A stretch of DNA of 64,000 nucleotides from the NCBI RefSeq assembly GCF_026342835.1, contig NZ_JAPEMI010000001.1, forward strand, positions 7,012,501 through 7,076,500, written 5' to 3'. Source of the DNA: Streptomyces sp. NBC_00154 (lineage in GTDB: Bacteria; Actinomycetota; Actinomycetes; Streptomycetales; Streptomycetaceae). Shown here piece by piece: positions 43,381-52,200 of this stretch (positions are counted from its first letter, which is position 1; the number at the start of each line of letters is the position of its first letter). Under the pieces are notes generated by a model. It made no database searches, had not been told where the DNA came from, and saw nothing but the letters and a program-made list of their open reading frames with translations. Made by a program: the position numbers and the translations under genes.

Positions 43381-43542
43381 GGTCCCCTCTCGTGCTGTGC
43401 GCAGTGTGCAGATGAACCAGCGTAGACGAGACGGGAAGGAGGCCGATCTCCTGGGCGGCATCCGACGAGTGTCCAGAAGAGTGGGGGTCGCAGTTGCCCC
43501 TCTGTTCACCGGGACGACATGGACGGCGTGCCTACTGAGGCC

Positions 43543-43560
43543 AACTTGTTCAAACAAGTT
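43543..43560. promoter_or_regulatory. GntR-type operator of the ABC transporter operon
   Basis: AACTTGTTCAAACAAGTT has perfect 8-bp half sites around a two-base centre. It lies 54 bp upstream of the solute-binding protein's GTG and 162 bp from the regulator's ATG. It differs from the usual HutC-family GT-N-TA-N-AC pattern. Confidence 0.82.
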
Positions 43561-43614
43561 CTCTGTCGAGCCCCAGCGGGAATCTCCGTCCGGGGCGCCA
43601 CCCCAGGAGAGATC

Positions 43615-44769
43615 GTGACGTTGCCCCTGTCCAGGATCGCCGTGCTCACCGGCGGCCTCGCCGTCGCCGCACTCAGCCTCAGTGCCTGTGGCGCAGCCAC
43701 CAGCCAGTCCGCCACCACCCCCGACGGCAAGAAGGCCGCCACCGCAGCGTCCGCGACGGACTTCGGCGGCATGGACGGCCTCGTCGCCGCGGCGAAGAAG
43801 GAGGGCACGCTGCACGCCATGGCTCTGCCCCGCGACTGGGCCAACTACGGCGCGCTGATCGACGGCTTCACCAAGAAGTACGGCATCAAGATCGAGGTCG
43901 AGAACCCCGACGGCAGCAGCCAGGACGAGATCAACGCGGTCACCTCGCGCAAGGGCCAGGACCGCGCCCCCGACGTGCTGGACCTGGGCAGCTCGTTCGC
44001 CCTGAGCGGGGCCCAGCAGGGACTGTTCGCGCCATACAAGGTCGCCTCCTACGACGACATACCGGCTGCGCAGAAGGACCCGCAGGCACGCTGGTACAAC
44101 GACTACGGCGGCTACGTCTCCATCGGCTGCGACGCCAAGCGCGTCAAGCACTGCCCCACCACCTTCAAGGACCTCCTCAAGCCCGAATACAAGGGTCAGG
44201 TCGCGCTCAACGGCAACCCGACCAAGTCCGGCTCCGCGTTCGGCGGCGTCTACGCGGCGGCCCTGGCGAACGGCGGTTCCCTCGACGATATCCAGCCGGG
44301 ACTGGACTTCTTCGCCGAGCTGAAGAAGAACGGGAACTACACGCCGGTCGAGTCGACCCCGGCCACCGTCGAGAAGGGCGAGACGCCCATCAGCATCGAC
44401 TGGGACTACCTCAACGCCGGCTATGCCGACGAGTTCAAGAGCAAGGGGGTCGACTGGAAGGTCTCCGTCCCGTCCGACGGCCAGTACGCGCAGTACTACT
44501 CGCAGGCCATCACCAAGGACGCGCCGCACCCCGCCGCCGCCCGCCTCTGGCAGGAGTACCTGTACAGCGTCGAGGGCCAGAACCTCTGGCTCAAGGGCTA
44601 CGCCCGCCCGGCGCTGATGCCTGCCATGGAGAAGGCCGGGACGCTCGACAAGGACGCCGCCGCCAAGCTGCCCGAGGTCTCCGGCGCGGTCACGTTCCCG
44701 ACCGAGGCCCAGCAGAACAAGGCCAAGGGCGTCATCGCCCAGGGCTGGGGCAAGGCCGTCTCGGGATGA
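43615..44769 (+). CDS. ABC transporter solute-binding lipoprotein (phosphonate/phosphoester or iron-type)
   Basis: A 384-residue extracellular binding lipoprotein. The signal ends in the lipobox LSLSAC near residue 25. The mature domain begins GGMDGLVAAAKKEGTLHAMALP and has the RAPDVLDLGS hinge, the KGQVALNGNPTKSGSAF segment and PISIDWDYLNAGY, a pattern close to binding proteins for 2-aminoethylphosphonate, ferric iron and polyamines. GTG at 43615 follows AGGAGAG; the open frame upstream runs through the operator and is not coding. First gene of a five-gene run. Genome context suggests the ligand is a phosphorylated head group such as phosphocholine, which is inference. Confidence 0.88.
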   Translation: MTLPLSRIAVLTGGLAVAALSLSACGAATSQSATTPDGKKAATAASATDFGGMDGLVAAAKKEGTLHAMALPRDWANYGALIDGFTKKYGIKIEVENPDGSSQDEINAVTSRKGQDRAPDVLDLGSSFALSGAQQGLFAPYKVASYDDIPAAQKDPQARWYNDYGGYVSIGCDAKRVKHCPTTFKDLLKPEYKGQVALNGNPTKSGSAFGGVYAAALANGGSLDDIQPGLDFFAELKKNGNYTPVESTPATVEKGETPISIDWDYLNAGYADEFKSKGVDWKVSVPSDGQYAQYYSQAITKDAPHPAAARLWQEYLYSVEGQNLWLKGYARPALMPAMEKAGTLDKDAAAKLPEVSGAVTFPTEAQQNKAKGVIAQGWGKAVSG

Positions 44770-45680
44770 CCTCCGGCACGACTGTCACTTCTGCGCCGAC
44801 CCCCGTCGACGCCGCGCCCGCCGCCGCTCCCTCGGGGCGGCGCCGGAGCGCCGGCTGGCTCGCCGTCGTTCCGTTGCTCGTCTTCGTGGCGATCGCCTTC
44901 GGGATCCCGGCCCTGGCCATGCTGAACGGCGCCTTCACCGTCAAGGACCCGGCCACCGGCGCCACGTCCTACACCACCGCCAATCTGACCGCGTCGCTGC
45001 ACGGCGCCTATCTGACAGCGCTCCTGGGCAGCGTCAAACTGTCCGCCGTCTCGGCGGCCATCGCTGTGCTCCTCGGGCTGCTCCTCGCCCAGGCCGTGGT
45101 GGTCTCCCGCTTCCGCGCACTGCGCGAGGCCGTACTCACCGCCTCCGGGGTGCTCGCGAACTTCGGCGGTGTCCCGCTCGCCTTCGCCTTCGTCGCGACG
45201 CTCGGCAACTCCGGTGTCCTCACAAGCCACCTGGGCCTCGCCGACGCGGGCTGGACCCTGTACAGCTTCTGGGGCCTGACCCTCACGTACCTCTACTTCC
45301 TGATCCCGCTGATGGTCCTCACCATCACGCCCGCGCTCGACGGGCTGCGCTCCCAGTGGCGCGAAGCGGCCCGGAACAACGGCGCCACGCATGTCCAGTA
45401 CTGGCGGCACGTCGCCCTGCCGGTCCTCGCGCCGTCGCTGCTCGGCGGCCTGGTGCTGCTGTTCGGCAGTGCGTTCGCCGCCTATGCCACCGCCGCCGCG
45501 ATGGTCGGTAGCTCGGTCCCGCTGGTCACCCTGCAGATTGCCGACGCCATCTCCGGCAATGTCCTGGTCGGCCAGGAGAACGTGGCTCTGGCACTCAGCC
45601 TCGACATGGTCCTCGTCGCGGGTCTGGTGATGGCCGTGTACCTGCCCCTGCAACGACGGAGCGCGCGATGGCTCGCCTGA
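44766..45680 (+). CDS. ABC transporter permease 1
   Basis: A 304-residue permease with six predicted helices after a 25-residue Ala/Pro/Arg-rich cytosolic start. The EAA coupling loop is EAARNNGATHVQYWRHVALP near residue 200. It overlaps the upstream stop codon by four bases (ATGA), so it is translationally coupled. The sequence fits the PotB/AEP-type half permease rather than sugar permeases. It pairs with the next gene product. Confidence 0.92.
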   Translation: MTSGTTVTSAPTPVDAAPAAAPSGRRRSAGWLAVVPLLVFVAIAFGIPALAMLNGAFTVKDPATGATSYTTANLTASLHGAYLTALLGSVKLSAVSAAIAVLLGLLLAQAVVVSRFRALREAVLTASGVLANFGGVPLAFAFVATLGNSGVLTSHLGLADAGWTLYSFWGLTLTYLYFLIPLMVLTITPALDGLRSQWREAARNNGATHVQYWRHVALPVLAPSLLGGLVLLFGSAFAAYATAAAMVGSSVPLVTLQIADAISGNVLVGQENVALALSLDMVLVAGLVMAVYLPLQRRSARWLA

Positions 45681-46501
45681 ACACCACCTTCCGCCCCGGG
45701 CGGGCCGCGGTCCTCGCCGTCGCCGGGCTCTACTTCCTGTTGCCCCTGGCAGCCTCCGTGATCTTCACGGTCGACGTGCCGGGTCAGGGCCTGAACGTCG
45801 ACGCCTACACGCGGATCCTCGGCACCGACGGCTTCCTGCCCAGCCTGGTGCTCTCCCTCGAACTGGCCGCAGCCACGATCGCCGTCGTTCTGCTGCTGAT
45901 GGTGCCCGCCATGGTCGCGTTGCGGCTGGGCGCACCCCGGCTGCGGCCCGTGGTCGAGGTCATCTGCTCACTGCCGCTCATCGTTCCGCCGATCGCGTTC
46001 GTCGCCGGGATCGGAACGGTCCTCAAGTGGGGTCCCGAGTACCTCTCGACGACGCCGCTCTTCCAGACGTTCGTCGCGCTCCAGAACCCGGACTTCCCGG
46101 TCGTGCTCGTCCTCGCATACGTCGTGATGGCACTACCGTTCGTCCACCGTGCCCTCGACGCGGGGCTGCGCGCTGTCGACGTGCGCACGCTCGTCGAGGC
46201 CGCCCGCAGCTGCGGCGCGGGCTGGCCGCAGGCCCTCGTCCGCGCGGTGCTGCCGAACCTCCGTGGCGCGCTGCTGAACGCGGCGTTCCTCACCCTGGCG
46301 CTCGTGCTGGGCGAGTTCACGGTCGCCCAGCTCCTCGGCTTCCAGCCCTTCGCCGTGTGGATCTACAGCATCGGCGGCTCACAGGCCCAGATGTCCGTCG
46401 CCGTGTCCGTGCTCAGCCTGTTCCTGACCTGGGCACTCCTCCTGGCGGTCGCCACCCTCGGCGGCCGCCGCGCCCCCTCCCGTACCGCCTCCCAGGGATG
46501 A
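45668..46501 (+). CDS. ABC transporter permease 2
   Basis: A 277-residue permease with six predicted helices, EAA loop EAARSCGAGWPQALVRAVLP near residue 178, and a conserved PLIVPPIAFVAGI segment. It overlaps the previous gene by 13 bases and the next by four, showing tight coupling. It completes the membrane channel with permease 1 and matches the PotC/PhnV-like type. Confidence 0.92.
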   Translation: MARLNTTFRPGRAAVLAVAGLYFLLPLAASVIFTVDVPGQGLNVDAYTRILGTDGFLPSLVLSLELAAATIAVVLLLMVPAMVALRLGAPRLRPVVEVICSLPLIVPPIAFVAGIGTVLKWGPEYLSTTPLFQTFVALQNPDFPVVLVLAYVVMALPFVHRALDAGLRAVDVRTLVEAARSCGAGWPQALVRAVLPNLRGALLNAAFLTLALVLGEFTVAQLLGFQPFAVWIYSIGGSQAQMSVAVSVLSLFLTWALLLAVATLGGRRAPSRTASQG

Positions 46502-47592
46502 CCTCCACCATGACGATCACCACGCTGGAGAAGGCCGCCACGACCGGCGCCGCAACCGTCGAATTCCGTGGCATGCGCCGCAAGTTCGGCGCGACCGTCG
46601 CCCTCGACGGTCTCGACCTGACCGCGCGGCCCGGTGAACTCCTCGCCCTGCTCGGCCCGTCCGGCTGCGGCAAGACCACCGCACTGCGCGTCCTTGCCGG
46701 GTTCGAGCACCCGGACTCCGGCGAGGTCCTCGTCGACGGCGAGGACGTGACCCGGGTGCCGGCCCACCGCCGCGACGCCGGGATGGTCTTCCAGTCGTAC
46801 AGCCTCTTCCCGCACCTCAGCGCGCTCGACAACGTCGCGTTCGGGATGCGTATGCGCAAGGTCCGTACGGCCGAGCGGCGGGCCCGCGCCGCCGAGCTGC
46901 TGGAATTGGTAGGCCTCGGGGGAACGGGTGAACGCTTCCCGCACCAGCTTTCCGGCGGGCAGCAGCAGCGCATCGCGCTCGCCCGCGCGCTCGCGCTGCG
47001 CCCGCGGGTCCTGCTGCTCGACGAACCGCTGTCCGCTCTCGATGCCAAGGTACGGCTGACGCTCCGCGAGGAGATCCGCCGACTGCAGCAGGAACTCGCC
47101 ATCACCACACTCTTTGTGACGCATGATCAGGAAGAGGCACTCTCGATGGCCGACCGCGTCGCCGTGATGCGCGCGGGGCGGCTGGAGCAGTGCGCGGCCC
47201 CCGCCGAGCTGTACGCGCGGCCCGCCACCGCGTTCGTCGCCGAGTTCGTCGGCACCATGAGCCGGATCCCGGGCGTGCTCGACGCCGAGCGCACGACGGT
47301 GGCGGTTCTGGGACGACGGCTGCCCGTGGACGGCGAGCCGGGCGAGGGCAACGACGTGGACGTCCTCGTACGACCCGAAGCCGTCCGGCTCGCCGCGGAC
47401 GACATGGGCGACGCCAGGGTCGTCGCCACCGCCTTTCTCGGCGCCGTGACCCGCGTCACCGTCCGCCTCGCCGACGGCACCGAGGTCAAGGCAGACCTGC
47501 GGACGCACGAGGCGGCGGTACTCGCCGCGGGCTGCGCCGTGACCGTGACGCTCCCGGACCGGCCGGTGCTGGTCGCGGCGCGGCGCCGCTGA
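46498..47592 (+). CDS. ABC transporter ATP-binding protein
   Basis: A 364-residue ATPase that powers the importer. It has Walker A GPSGCGKTT near residue 59, Q-loop VFQSYSLFPH, signature LSGGQQQRIALARAL, Walker B LLLDEPLSALD and switch VTHDQEEA. A C-terminal TOBE-type domain follows (from about residue 275, with VLVRPEAVRL). ATG 46498 overlaps the upstream TGA; a second ATG at 46510 is possible. Unlike the sugar importer at 17336-20669, this system encodes its own ATPase, as expected for phosphonate, polyamine or iron-type systems. Confidence 0.94.
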   Translation: MTSTMTITTLEKAATTGAATVEFRGMRRKFGATVALDGLDLTARPGELLALLGPSGCGKTTALRVLAGFEHPDSGEVLVDGEDVTRVPAHRRDAGMVFQSYSLFPHLSALDNVAFGMRMRKVRTAERRARAAELLELVGLGGTGERFPHQLSGGQQQRIALARALALRPRVLLLDEPLSALDAKVRLTLREEIRRLQQELAITTLFVTHDQEEALSMADRVAVMRAGRLEQCAAPAELYARPATAFVAEFVGTMSRIPGVLDAERTTVAVLGRRLPVDGEPGEGNDVDVLVRPEAVRLAADDMGDARVVATAFLGAVTRVTVRLADGTEVKADLRTHEAAVLAAGCAVTVTLPDRPVLVAARRR

Positions 47593-47617
47593 GCCCCGAC
47601 ACCCGCCGCATCCGAAT

Positions 47618-47638
47618 GCCCGCAGGACGTCTGCGGGC
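47618..47638 (+). terminator. Intercistronic hairpin between ATPase and HAD genes
   Basis: GCCCGCAG / CTGCGGGC arms around GACGT, 26 bp after the ATPase stop codon and 59 bp before the phosphatase start. With only 8 bp it may lower rather than stop transcription into the HAD gene. Confidence 0.45.
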
Positions 47639-47696
47639 GCACCGCCCTGCAGTACGTCAGCACCCGTCCCACGTCGACCGGCTGAAAGAGACCTTT

Positions 47697-48458
47697 GTGA
47701 AGCGCCCCCGCACGACCCCCGTCCAGCCACCCCTGCTGGAGGCCGTGCTCTTCGACATGGACGGCACCCTCGTGGACACCGAGCAGCTGTGGTGGGGGGC
47801 CGTCGACGAGGTGGCTGCCGGGTTGGGGTACGCGCTCACGGAGGCCGACCAGCCCGATGTGCTGGGCCGCCCCGTGGAGCACACGGCGAAGGCGCTGGGC
47901 CGGGCCGCCGGCGCGCCGGTCGACGCGGTCGCCGCTGAGCTCCACCGGGAGTTCGCGGCCCGGGTGCGCGCCGACGTGGTGCCGCGCCCCGGCGCAGTCG
48001 AACTGCTCGTGGCGCTGCGCAGCGAGGGCGTCCCCACCGCCCTCGTCACGGCCTCGCCGCGGCACGTCGCCGACACCGTCGTGAAGGCCCTGGAGGCCTT
48101 GGGCGCGGGCCGGTTCACCACCACGGTCACCGCCGACGACACGCTCCGCACGAAACCGGACCCCGACCCGTACCTCGCGGCCTGCCAAGCCCTGGGTGTG
48201 GCCCCGGCCGCCTGTGTGGCCGTGGAAGACACTCCCACGGGTGTCGCCTCGGCGGAGGCGGCGGGCTGCCACGTCCTCGCGGTCCCGTCCGTCGCACCCA
48301 TCGAACCGGCGGACCGGCGCACGGTTCTCGCGAGCCTGGAGGAGGCGTCCTTGGGGCTGCTGAGTGCGCTGGTGCGCGCCGGGGTACCGGGGCCGCGGGC
48401 GCTCGCCGAGCCGATGCCGGCTCGGGGGACGCGCGTCCCGGGAGGCCCGGCCCGTTGA
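47697..48458 (+). CDS. HAD family phosphatase (DOG/beta-PGM-like)
   Basis: A 253-residue haloacid-dehalogenase-superfamily hydrolase with a helical cap. Motif I is FDMDGTLVD (residues 19-27), motif II VTAS near 119, motif III RTKPDPDPYL with Lys near 155, and motif IV VEDTPTG near 178. Motif I differs from phosphonoacetaldehyde hydrolase (DxAGT), so it is a phosphatase or phosphomutase type. GTG 47697 lacks a perfect ribosome binding site, with GAAAGAG upstream. As the last gene behind the transporter it may remove phosphate from the imported compound, for example phosphocholine to choline. That assignment is inferred from position. Confidence 0.88.
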   Translation: MKRPRTTPVQPPLLEAVLFDMDGTLVDTEQLWWGAVDEVAAGLGYALTEADQPDVLGRPVEHTAKALGRAAGAPVDAVAAELHREFAARVRADVVPRPGAVELLVALRSEGVPTALVTASPRHVADTVVKALEALGAGRFTTTVTADDTLRTKPDPDPYLAACQALGVAPAACVAVEDTPTGVASAEAAGCHVLAVPSVAPIEPADRRTVLASLEEASLGLLSALVRAGVPGPRALAEPMPARGTRVPGGPAR

Positions 48459-48681
48459 GGCCGGCGTGGCGGCGTGCTCGGGACCGGCGTGGAAAACGAC
48501 ACCTCCGCACTTGGCCTGGTACATAGTTGACGCGATGCTCCGTCACCAGGCGCTCTCGTGCCCCGGCTCCCGCAGCCCCAGCCGCAGGTCGGTCGGGGCG
48601 GCAGGGGCACACGGGCGAGGCTGTCGAGCGTCGCGCAGCGGAGTTCCCGCTCGGCGCCCCGATCGGTGAGTATTCACGCTC

Positions 48682-49398
48682 TCATGGTGTTCCGCCTGCG
48701 GCGAGTCGCATGAGGTCGGTGGTGAAGTCGACATCGTCGGCGCTGTGTTCGGCGCGGGTGGCGTTGCCGCCGAATTGGTGTTGGTAGCCGGTCCAGGCGC
48801 CGTCGGCGATCGACCGGCCGACGCCGCTGCGCAGCAGGAGTACGAGTTCGGTGGCGGCGCGTTGGATCCGGTCGCCGAGCGCGGCCTGCCCCCAGTCCTC
48901 AGGTGCGGCGAAGAGGGAGGTGGGCACGGGGAGCGCGCGCAGGAAGGCGAACAGGGGCCGGAGTTGCTCGTCGACAACCATGGCGTGCCGGGACGTGCCC
49001 GCGGTGGCGGCGAGGATGACCGGTTTGGCGATGAGCAGGTCGTTGTCGAGGATGTCGGCGAAAGACTTGAACAGTCCGCTGATACCCGCCTTGTATACCG
49101 GTGTGCTGGCGATGACGGCGTCGGCAGCGGCAAGGCGTGCGAACGCGGTCTTGAGGCGCTCGCCGGGGAATCCGGAGACGATCGCCTGGGCGATGTCGAC
49201 CGCGAGCGGTCCGAGCTCGATGACGCCGACGGTCGCGGGCCTGTCGGATTCGAGTAGCAGGTCGAGAACCTTTTGCGCTGTGCGATCCGCGAGCAGGCGG
49301 GTGGACGAAGGTTCGCTCACACCAGCGCTGACGACGACGAGGCGCAAGGGCTTGTCCGGTTCGGCGGAATCGTGCGGGTTGGAGGTGTTGAGGCTCAT
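48682..49398 (-). CDS. FMN reductase (CE1759-like)
   Basis: A 238-residue NAD(P)H-dependent flavin reductase of the flavodoxin-like fold. It has LRLVVVSAGVSEPSSTRLLADR (phosphate-binding loop, residues 18-40, written here in part), VIASTPVYKAGISGLFKSF near 105, and LAATAGTSRHAMVVDE. It matches, as far as I remember, the CE1759 family that supplies reduced FMN to an adjacent luciferase-like monooxygenase (CE1758 family). That partner lies directly upstream on the same strand, 152 bp away. Functions as a two-component oxygenase, substrate unknown. Confidence 0.87.
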   Translation of the reverse strand: MSLNTSNPHDSAEPDKPLRLVVVSAGVSEPSSTRLLADRTAQKVLDLLLESDRPATVGVIELGPLAVDIAQAIVSGFPGERLKTAFARLAAADAVIASTPVYKAGISGLFKSFADILDNDLLIAKPVILAATAGTSRHAMVVDEQLRPLFAFLRALPVPTSLFAAPEDWGQAALGDRIQRAATELVLLLRSGVGRSIADGAWTGYQHQFGGNATRAEHSADDVDFTTDLMRLAAGGTP

Positions 49399-49550
49399 GC
49401 GGGGGTTACTTTCCTCTTTCTTCGGTGCGGTGGAGGTCGCTGCCAGGTGCCCAGCGGCTTCGAAGTGCGTGTGGCCGAGGTCGCGGAGGACCTCGCCCGG
49501 AAGAAGGCCTCCCACACCTGGATCGCGAGTCGAAGGGCTGCCTGCCCTGG

Positions 49551-50738
49551 TCAGACGGCCGACGGGAAGTGCGCCTGGACGCCCGGGTCGCTGTCCTGGT
49601 ACGGGGACGCGCCGGAGAGGTTGTCGCCGCGGTTCGGGTTCGGGCGCGGCTGCCGTGGCTCGGCATTGCCGTACTTCTCCGTGACCCGGGTGCTGTGGAT
49701 GGGTGCGTCGGGCACTCCGGGGGCACGCCTGCCGGCCATCTCCTTGCGGAGCACGGGGACGACCTCGGTTCCGAGCAACTCGACCTGCTCGAGCGCCATC
49801 TCGACGGGCAGGCCCATGCCGTCGAGCGCGAAGAGCTGGCGCTGGTAGTCGCCGAAACCCTCCTGGAAAGTGAGGGTCTTGTCGATGACCTCCTGCGGAC
49901 TGCCGACGCTCAAGGGTGTGCGGGTCATGTAGTCGTCGAGCGAGCTCCCCCGGAAAACCGGGTACTCCTCGAAGTACGGGCGGAAGGTGTTCACGGCATC
50001 CTGGGAGCGTCGGGCGATGAACGCCTGCCCGCCGAGACCCACGATTGCTTGTTCCTTCGTGCCGTGCCCGTAGTGCTCGAAACGTGCGCGGTAGAAGTCC
50101 ACGAGCGGCTTGAAGTGCAGGTTCGGCGCCAGGATGTGATTGGCGAAGTACCCGTTGCCGTAGTAAGCGGCCTGCTCGGCGATCTCGGGCGTGCGGATCG
50201 AGCCGTGCCAGACGAAGGGCGGCACATCGTCCAAGGGCCGCGGGGTCGAGGTGAAGCCCTGCAACGGGGTGCGGAAGGTGCCCTCCCAGTCCACGACATC
50301 CTCCCGCCAGAGCCGGTGCAACAGGTTGTAGTTCTCCAGAGCGAGAGCCACGCCCTGCCGGATGTCCTTTCCGAACCACGGATAGACCGGCACCGTGTTG
50401 CCACGCCCCACCATGAGATCGAGCCGTCCCTTCGCCACGTGCTGGAGCATGGCGTAGTCCTCGGCGATCTTCACCGGGTCATTCGTGGTCATGAGCGTGA
50501 CCGAGGTGCTGAGGATGATGCGCTCGGTCAGCGCCGCGATGTGTGCCAGCAGGGTGGTGGGCGAGGACGGGACGAAGGGGGGATTGTGGTGCTCGCCGAG
50601 CGCGAACACATCCAAGCCGACCTCGTCGGCCCGCTGCGCCACTCGCACCACGTTGCTGATGCGTTCCGCCTCGCTCTGGGTGTAACCAGTGACCGGGTCG
50701 GGGGCGATGTCGCCGACCGTGAAGATTCCGAACTGCAT
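49551..50738 (-). CDS. Luciferase-like FMN-dependent monooxygenase (CE1758-like)
   Basis: A 395-residue bacterial-luciferase-like oxygenase. The TIM-barrel opening MQFGIFTVGDI, the GLDVFALGEHHNPPF strand and loop near residue 40, STSVTLMTTNDPVKIAEDYAML, and GRLDLMVGRGN near 105 are the family's flavin-site segments. The last 40 residues after EKYGNAEP are Pro/Asn-rich and probably disordered. With the adjacent FMN reductase it forms a two-component monooxygenase. A MarR-type gene diverges 432 bp upstream. Confidence 0.9.
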   Translation of the reverse strand: MQFGIFTVGDIAPDPVTGYTQSEAERISNVVRVAQRADEVGLDVFALGEHHNPPFVPSSPTTLLAHIAALTERIILSTSVTLMTTNDPVKIAEDYAMLQHVAKGRLDLMVGRGNTVPVYPWFGKDIRQGVALALENYNLLHRLWREDVVDWEGTFRTPLQGFTSTPRPLDDVPPFVWHGSIRTPEIAEQAAYYGNGYFANHILAPNLHFKPLVDFYRARFEHYGHGTKEQAIVGLGGQAFIARRSQDAVNTFRPYFEEYPVFRGSSLDDYMTRTPLSVGSPQEVIDKTLTFQEGFGDYQRQLFALDGMGLPVEMALEQVELLGTEVVPVLRKEMAGRRAPGVPDAPIHSTRVTEKYGNAEPRQPRPNPNRGDNLSGASPYQDSDPGVQAHFPSAV

Positions 50739-51109
50739 ACTGTCCGCCTTTCTGCGTCGTCCCTGTGCGAGGACACCCCTCCGCCACCGGGTTGCGGATC
50801 GTCTCGCCGTGCGACAGGGGCAGGCCCTGGGCGTCGTGGCTCACGTCACCGAACGTGTCCGGTCCGAGCGTGATCGGGCTGCCCCGACACCGGCGGGCTT
50901 CTCGTGTCCCACGGCGGTCGAAAGGGTGGCGCAGCCCCTGAGCCCCGCACCGGCGCCGTTACGCAGGTGCGGGGCATTCTCAGCGGCGCCTCGTGATACC
51001 TCGCGTCAGCCGGCGCGCAGCGGACCGAGGGCGTTGCTCCAGGCGACGACCTGGTTTCGGGTGGTGGTGAGGGTGTCGGGTGGGGCTTTTGCGCCTTTGC
51101 TTGTATATG
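50739..51109. other. Intergenic region between the monooxygenase and marR-type genes
   Basis: About 370 bp hold no gene. From about 51080 the sequence becomes richer in A/T and runs into the two inverted repeats ahead of the MarR gene. The monooxygenase promoter should be in the left half but was not located. Confidence 0.4.
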
Positions 51110-51127
51110 TACTTGCCGAGTCAAGTA
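51110..51127. promoter_or_regulatory. MarR-type operator candidate 1
   Basis: TACTTG-N6-CAAGTA, an 18-bp inverted repeat ending 44 bp upstream of the MarR start codon. The size and symmetry suit a MarR dimer. Confidence 0.5.
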
Positions 51128-51143
51128 AAGGTTCTGGTCCTTG

Positions 51144-51154
51144 CCTTGTCAAGG
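51144..51154. promoter_or_regulatory. MarR-type operator candidate 2
   Basis: CCTTGTCAAGG, a perfect 11-bp palindrome with the same CTTG/CAAG halves as the neighbouring site, 17 bp upstream of the MarR start codon. Confidence 0.4.
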
Positions 51155-51170
51155 AGATAGGGTGTGAGGC

Positions 51171-51632
51171 ATGCCCCACGACGAACAGCCCCTGCACCCC
51201 TTGGACCAGACCGAGGAAATGCTCGTGCGCGCCCTGGGCAACGTCATGACGGCGCTGCCACGACTGGTGGACGCGGACATGGTCCGTGACGGAGGGCTTC
51301 CCCTTTCCGAGTACACCCCCCTCATGTTCCTGTCCGAGGCTCCCCACCGCCGGATGCGGATGAGTGAACTCGCCGCTGCCTGCAACCTCTCGCTCAGCGG
51401 AATGACCCGCGTCGTCAACCGCCTCGAAAAGCAGGGACTCATCCAACGAGCCAAGTGCCAGGAAGACCTACGCGGATGGAACGCCGTCCTCACCGAAGAC
51501 GGCTTCGCCCGTCTGCGGGAAGCCTGGCCCGCCCACCTCGCCAGCGTCCGACGGCACGTCCTCGACAACCTCGTCGGCCACGATCTCGCCGCGCTCGCCG
51601 CCGCACTCCAACGCGTGGCGACGGCAACCTGA
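51171..51632 (+). CDS. MarR family transcriptional regulator
   Basis: A 153-residue regulator with the MarR winged helix: LPLSEYTPLMFLSEAP (helix 2), RMRMSELAAACNLSLSGMTRVVNRLEKQGLI split over the recognition helix (about residues 61-92), and the wing DDLRGWNAVLTEDGFARL. N- and C-terminal helices form the dimer interface. A Cys in the recognition region (AACNL, residue about 68) might sense oxidation. Divergent from the monooxygenase/reductase pair, which it probably controls. Confidence 0.9.
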   Translation: MPHDEQPLHPLDQTEEMLVRALGNVMTALPRLVDADMVRDGGLPLSEYTPLMFLSEAPHRRMRMSELAAACNLSLSGMTRVVNRLEKQGLIQRAKCQEDLRGWNAVLTEDGFARLREAWPAHLASVRRHVLDNLVGHDLAALAAALQRVATAT

Positions 51633-52200
51633 CCCCAGGAACACCCTGACCCGTCGAGGTGGCGATCATCGGGGCGCCCGGGGAAGGCACTCAGGGCACG
51701 GCAGGCCCGGCCCGTGGTGCGGTGGGGACTCGGCTCCGACGCGAATTGAGCCTTGCATCCGCCGGGCTGCCCGAGCCTCCCTCAGGCACCACCCCGTAGC
51801 ACGCACAGGCCGGCGCGGAGCTCGCGGCCGCGGCATCGAGGCGTTCCACGAGGCCGGACGGCCCCTCCACCGCGGCCTTGGCTCAGCCCCCTTCCCGCCA
51901 GGGCTGTCCGGGGTCCGTCTTCAAAGATCGTTCGTTGGTGGATCACGGTCGGGAGCATCGACATGAACTCACCGATCAAGGGTGGGAGTTACTCGGGGGC
52001 AGGGTCGGTCCCCGGCGCGCGTCGCGGAGCGGATGCTGGGCACCCTCATGGGTTTGTCAGGGGGGCGGCCGTGGTCGGCGAGGCCTTGCTGCGCTCGCTG
52101 GTCCCCAGCCCGGAGTCCGAGGCGGAGCCGCGCGGCGTCGGGCTGTCGGTGTGCCTTTCCCGCTGGGGGCGCCGGTGTGGTGCCAAGTGCGGGCGGTCCA
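51633..52200. other. Intergenic region with a possible transposase scrap
   Basis: About 570 bp between the MarR gene's end and the AraC gene's end. Around 51935-51990 one plus frame reads EHRHELTDQGWELL, similar to the start of IS5-type transposases (R-H-E-L-T-D-x-x-W-E-L-L), but nothing downstream supports it. No terminator or small gene was recognised. Confidence 0.35.

Noticed and set aside
51935..51990. A transposase start (EHRHELTDQGWELL)
   Set aside because: Only about 14 residues match and nothing downstream continues the family, so it is mentioned in the intergenic entry but not called as a gene.
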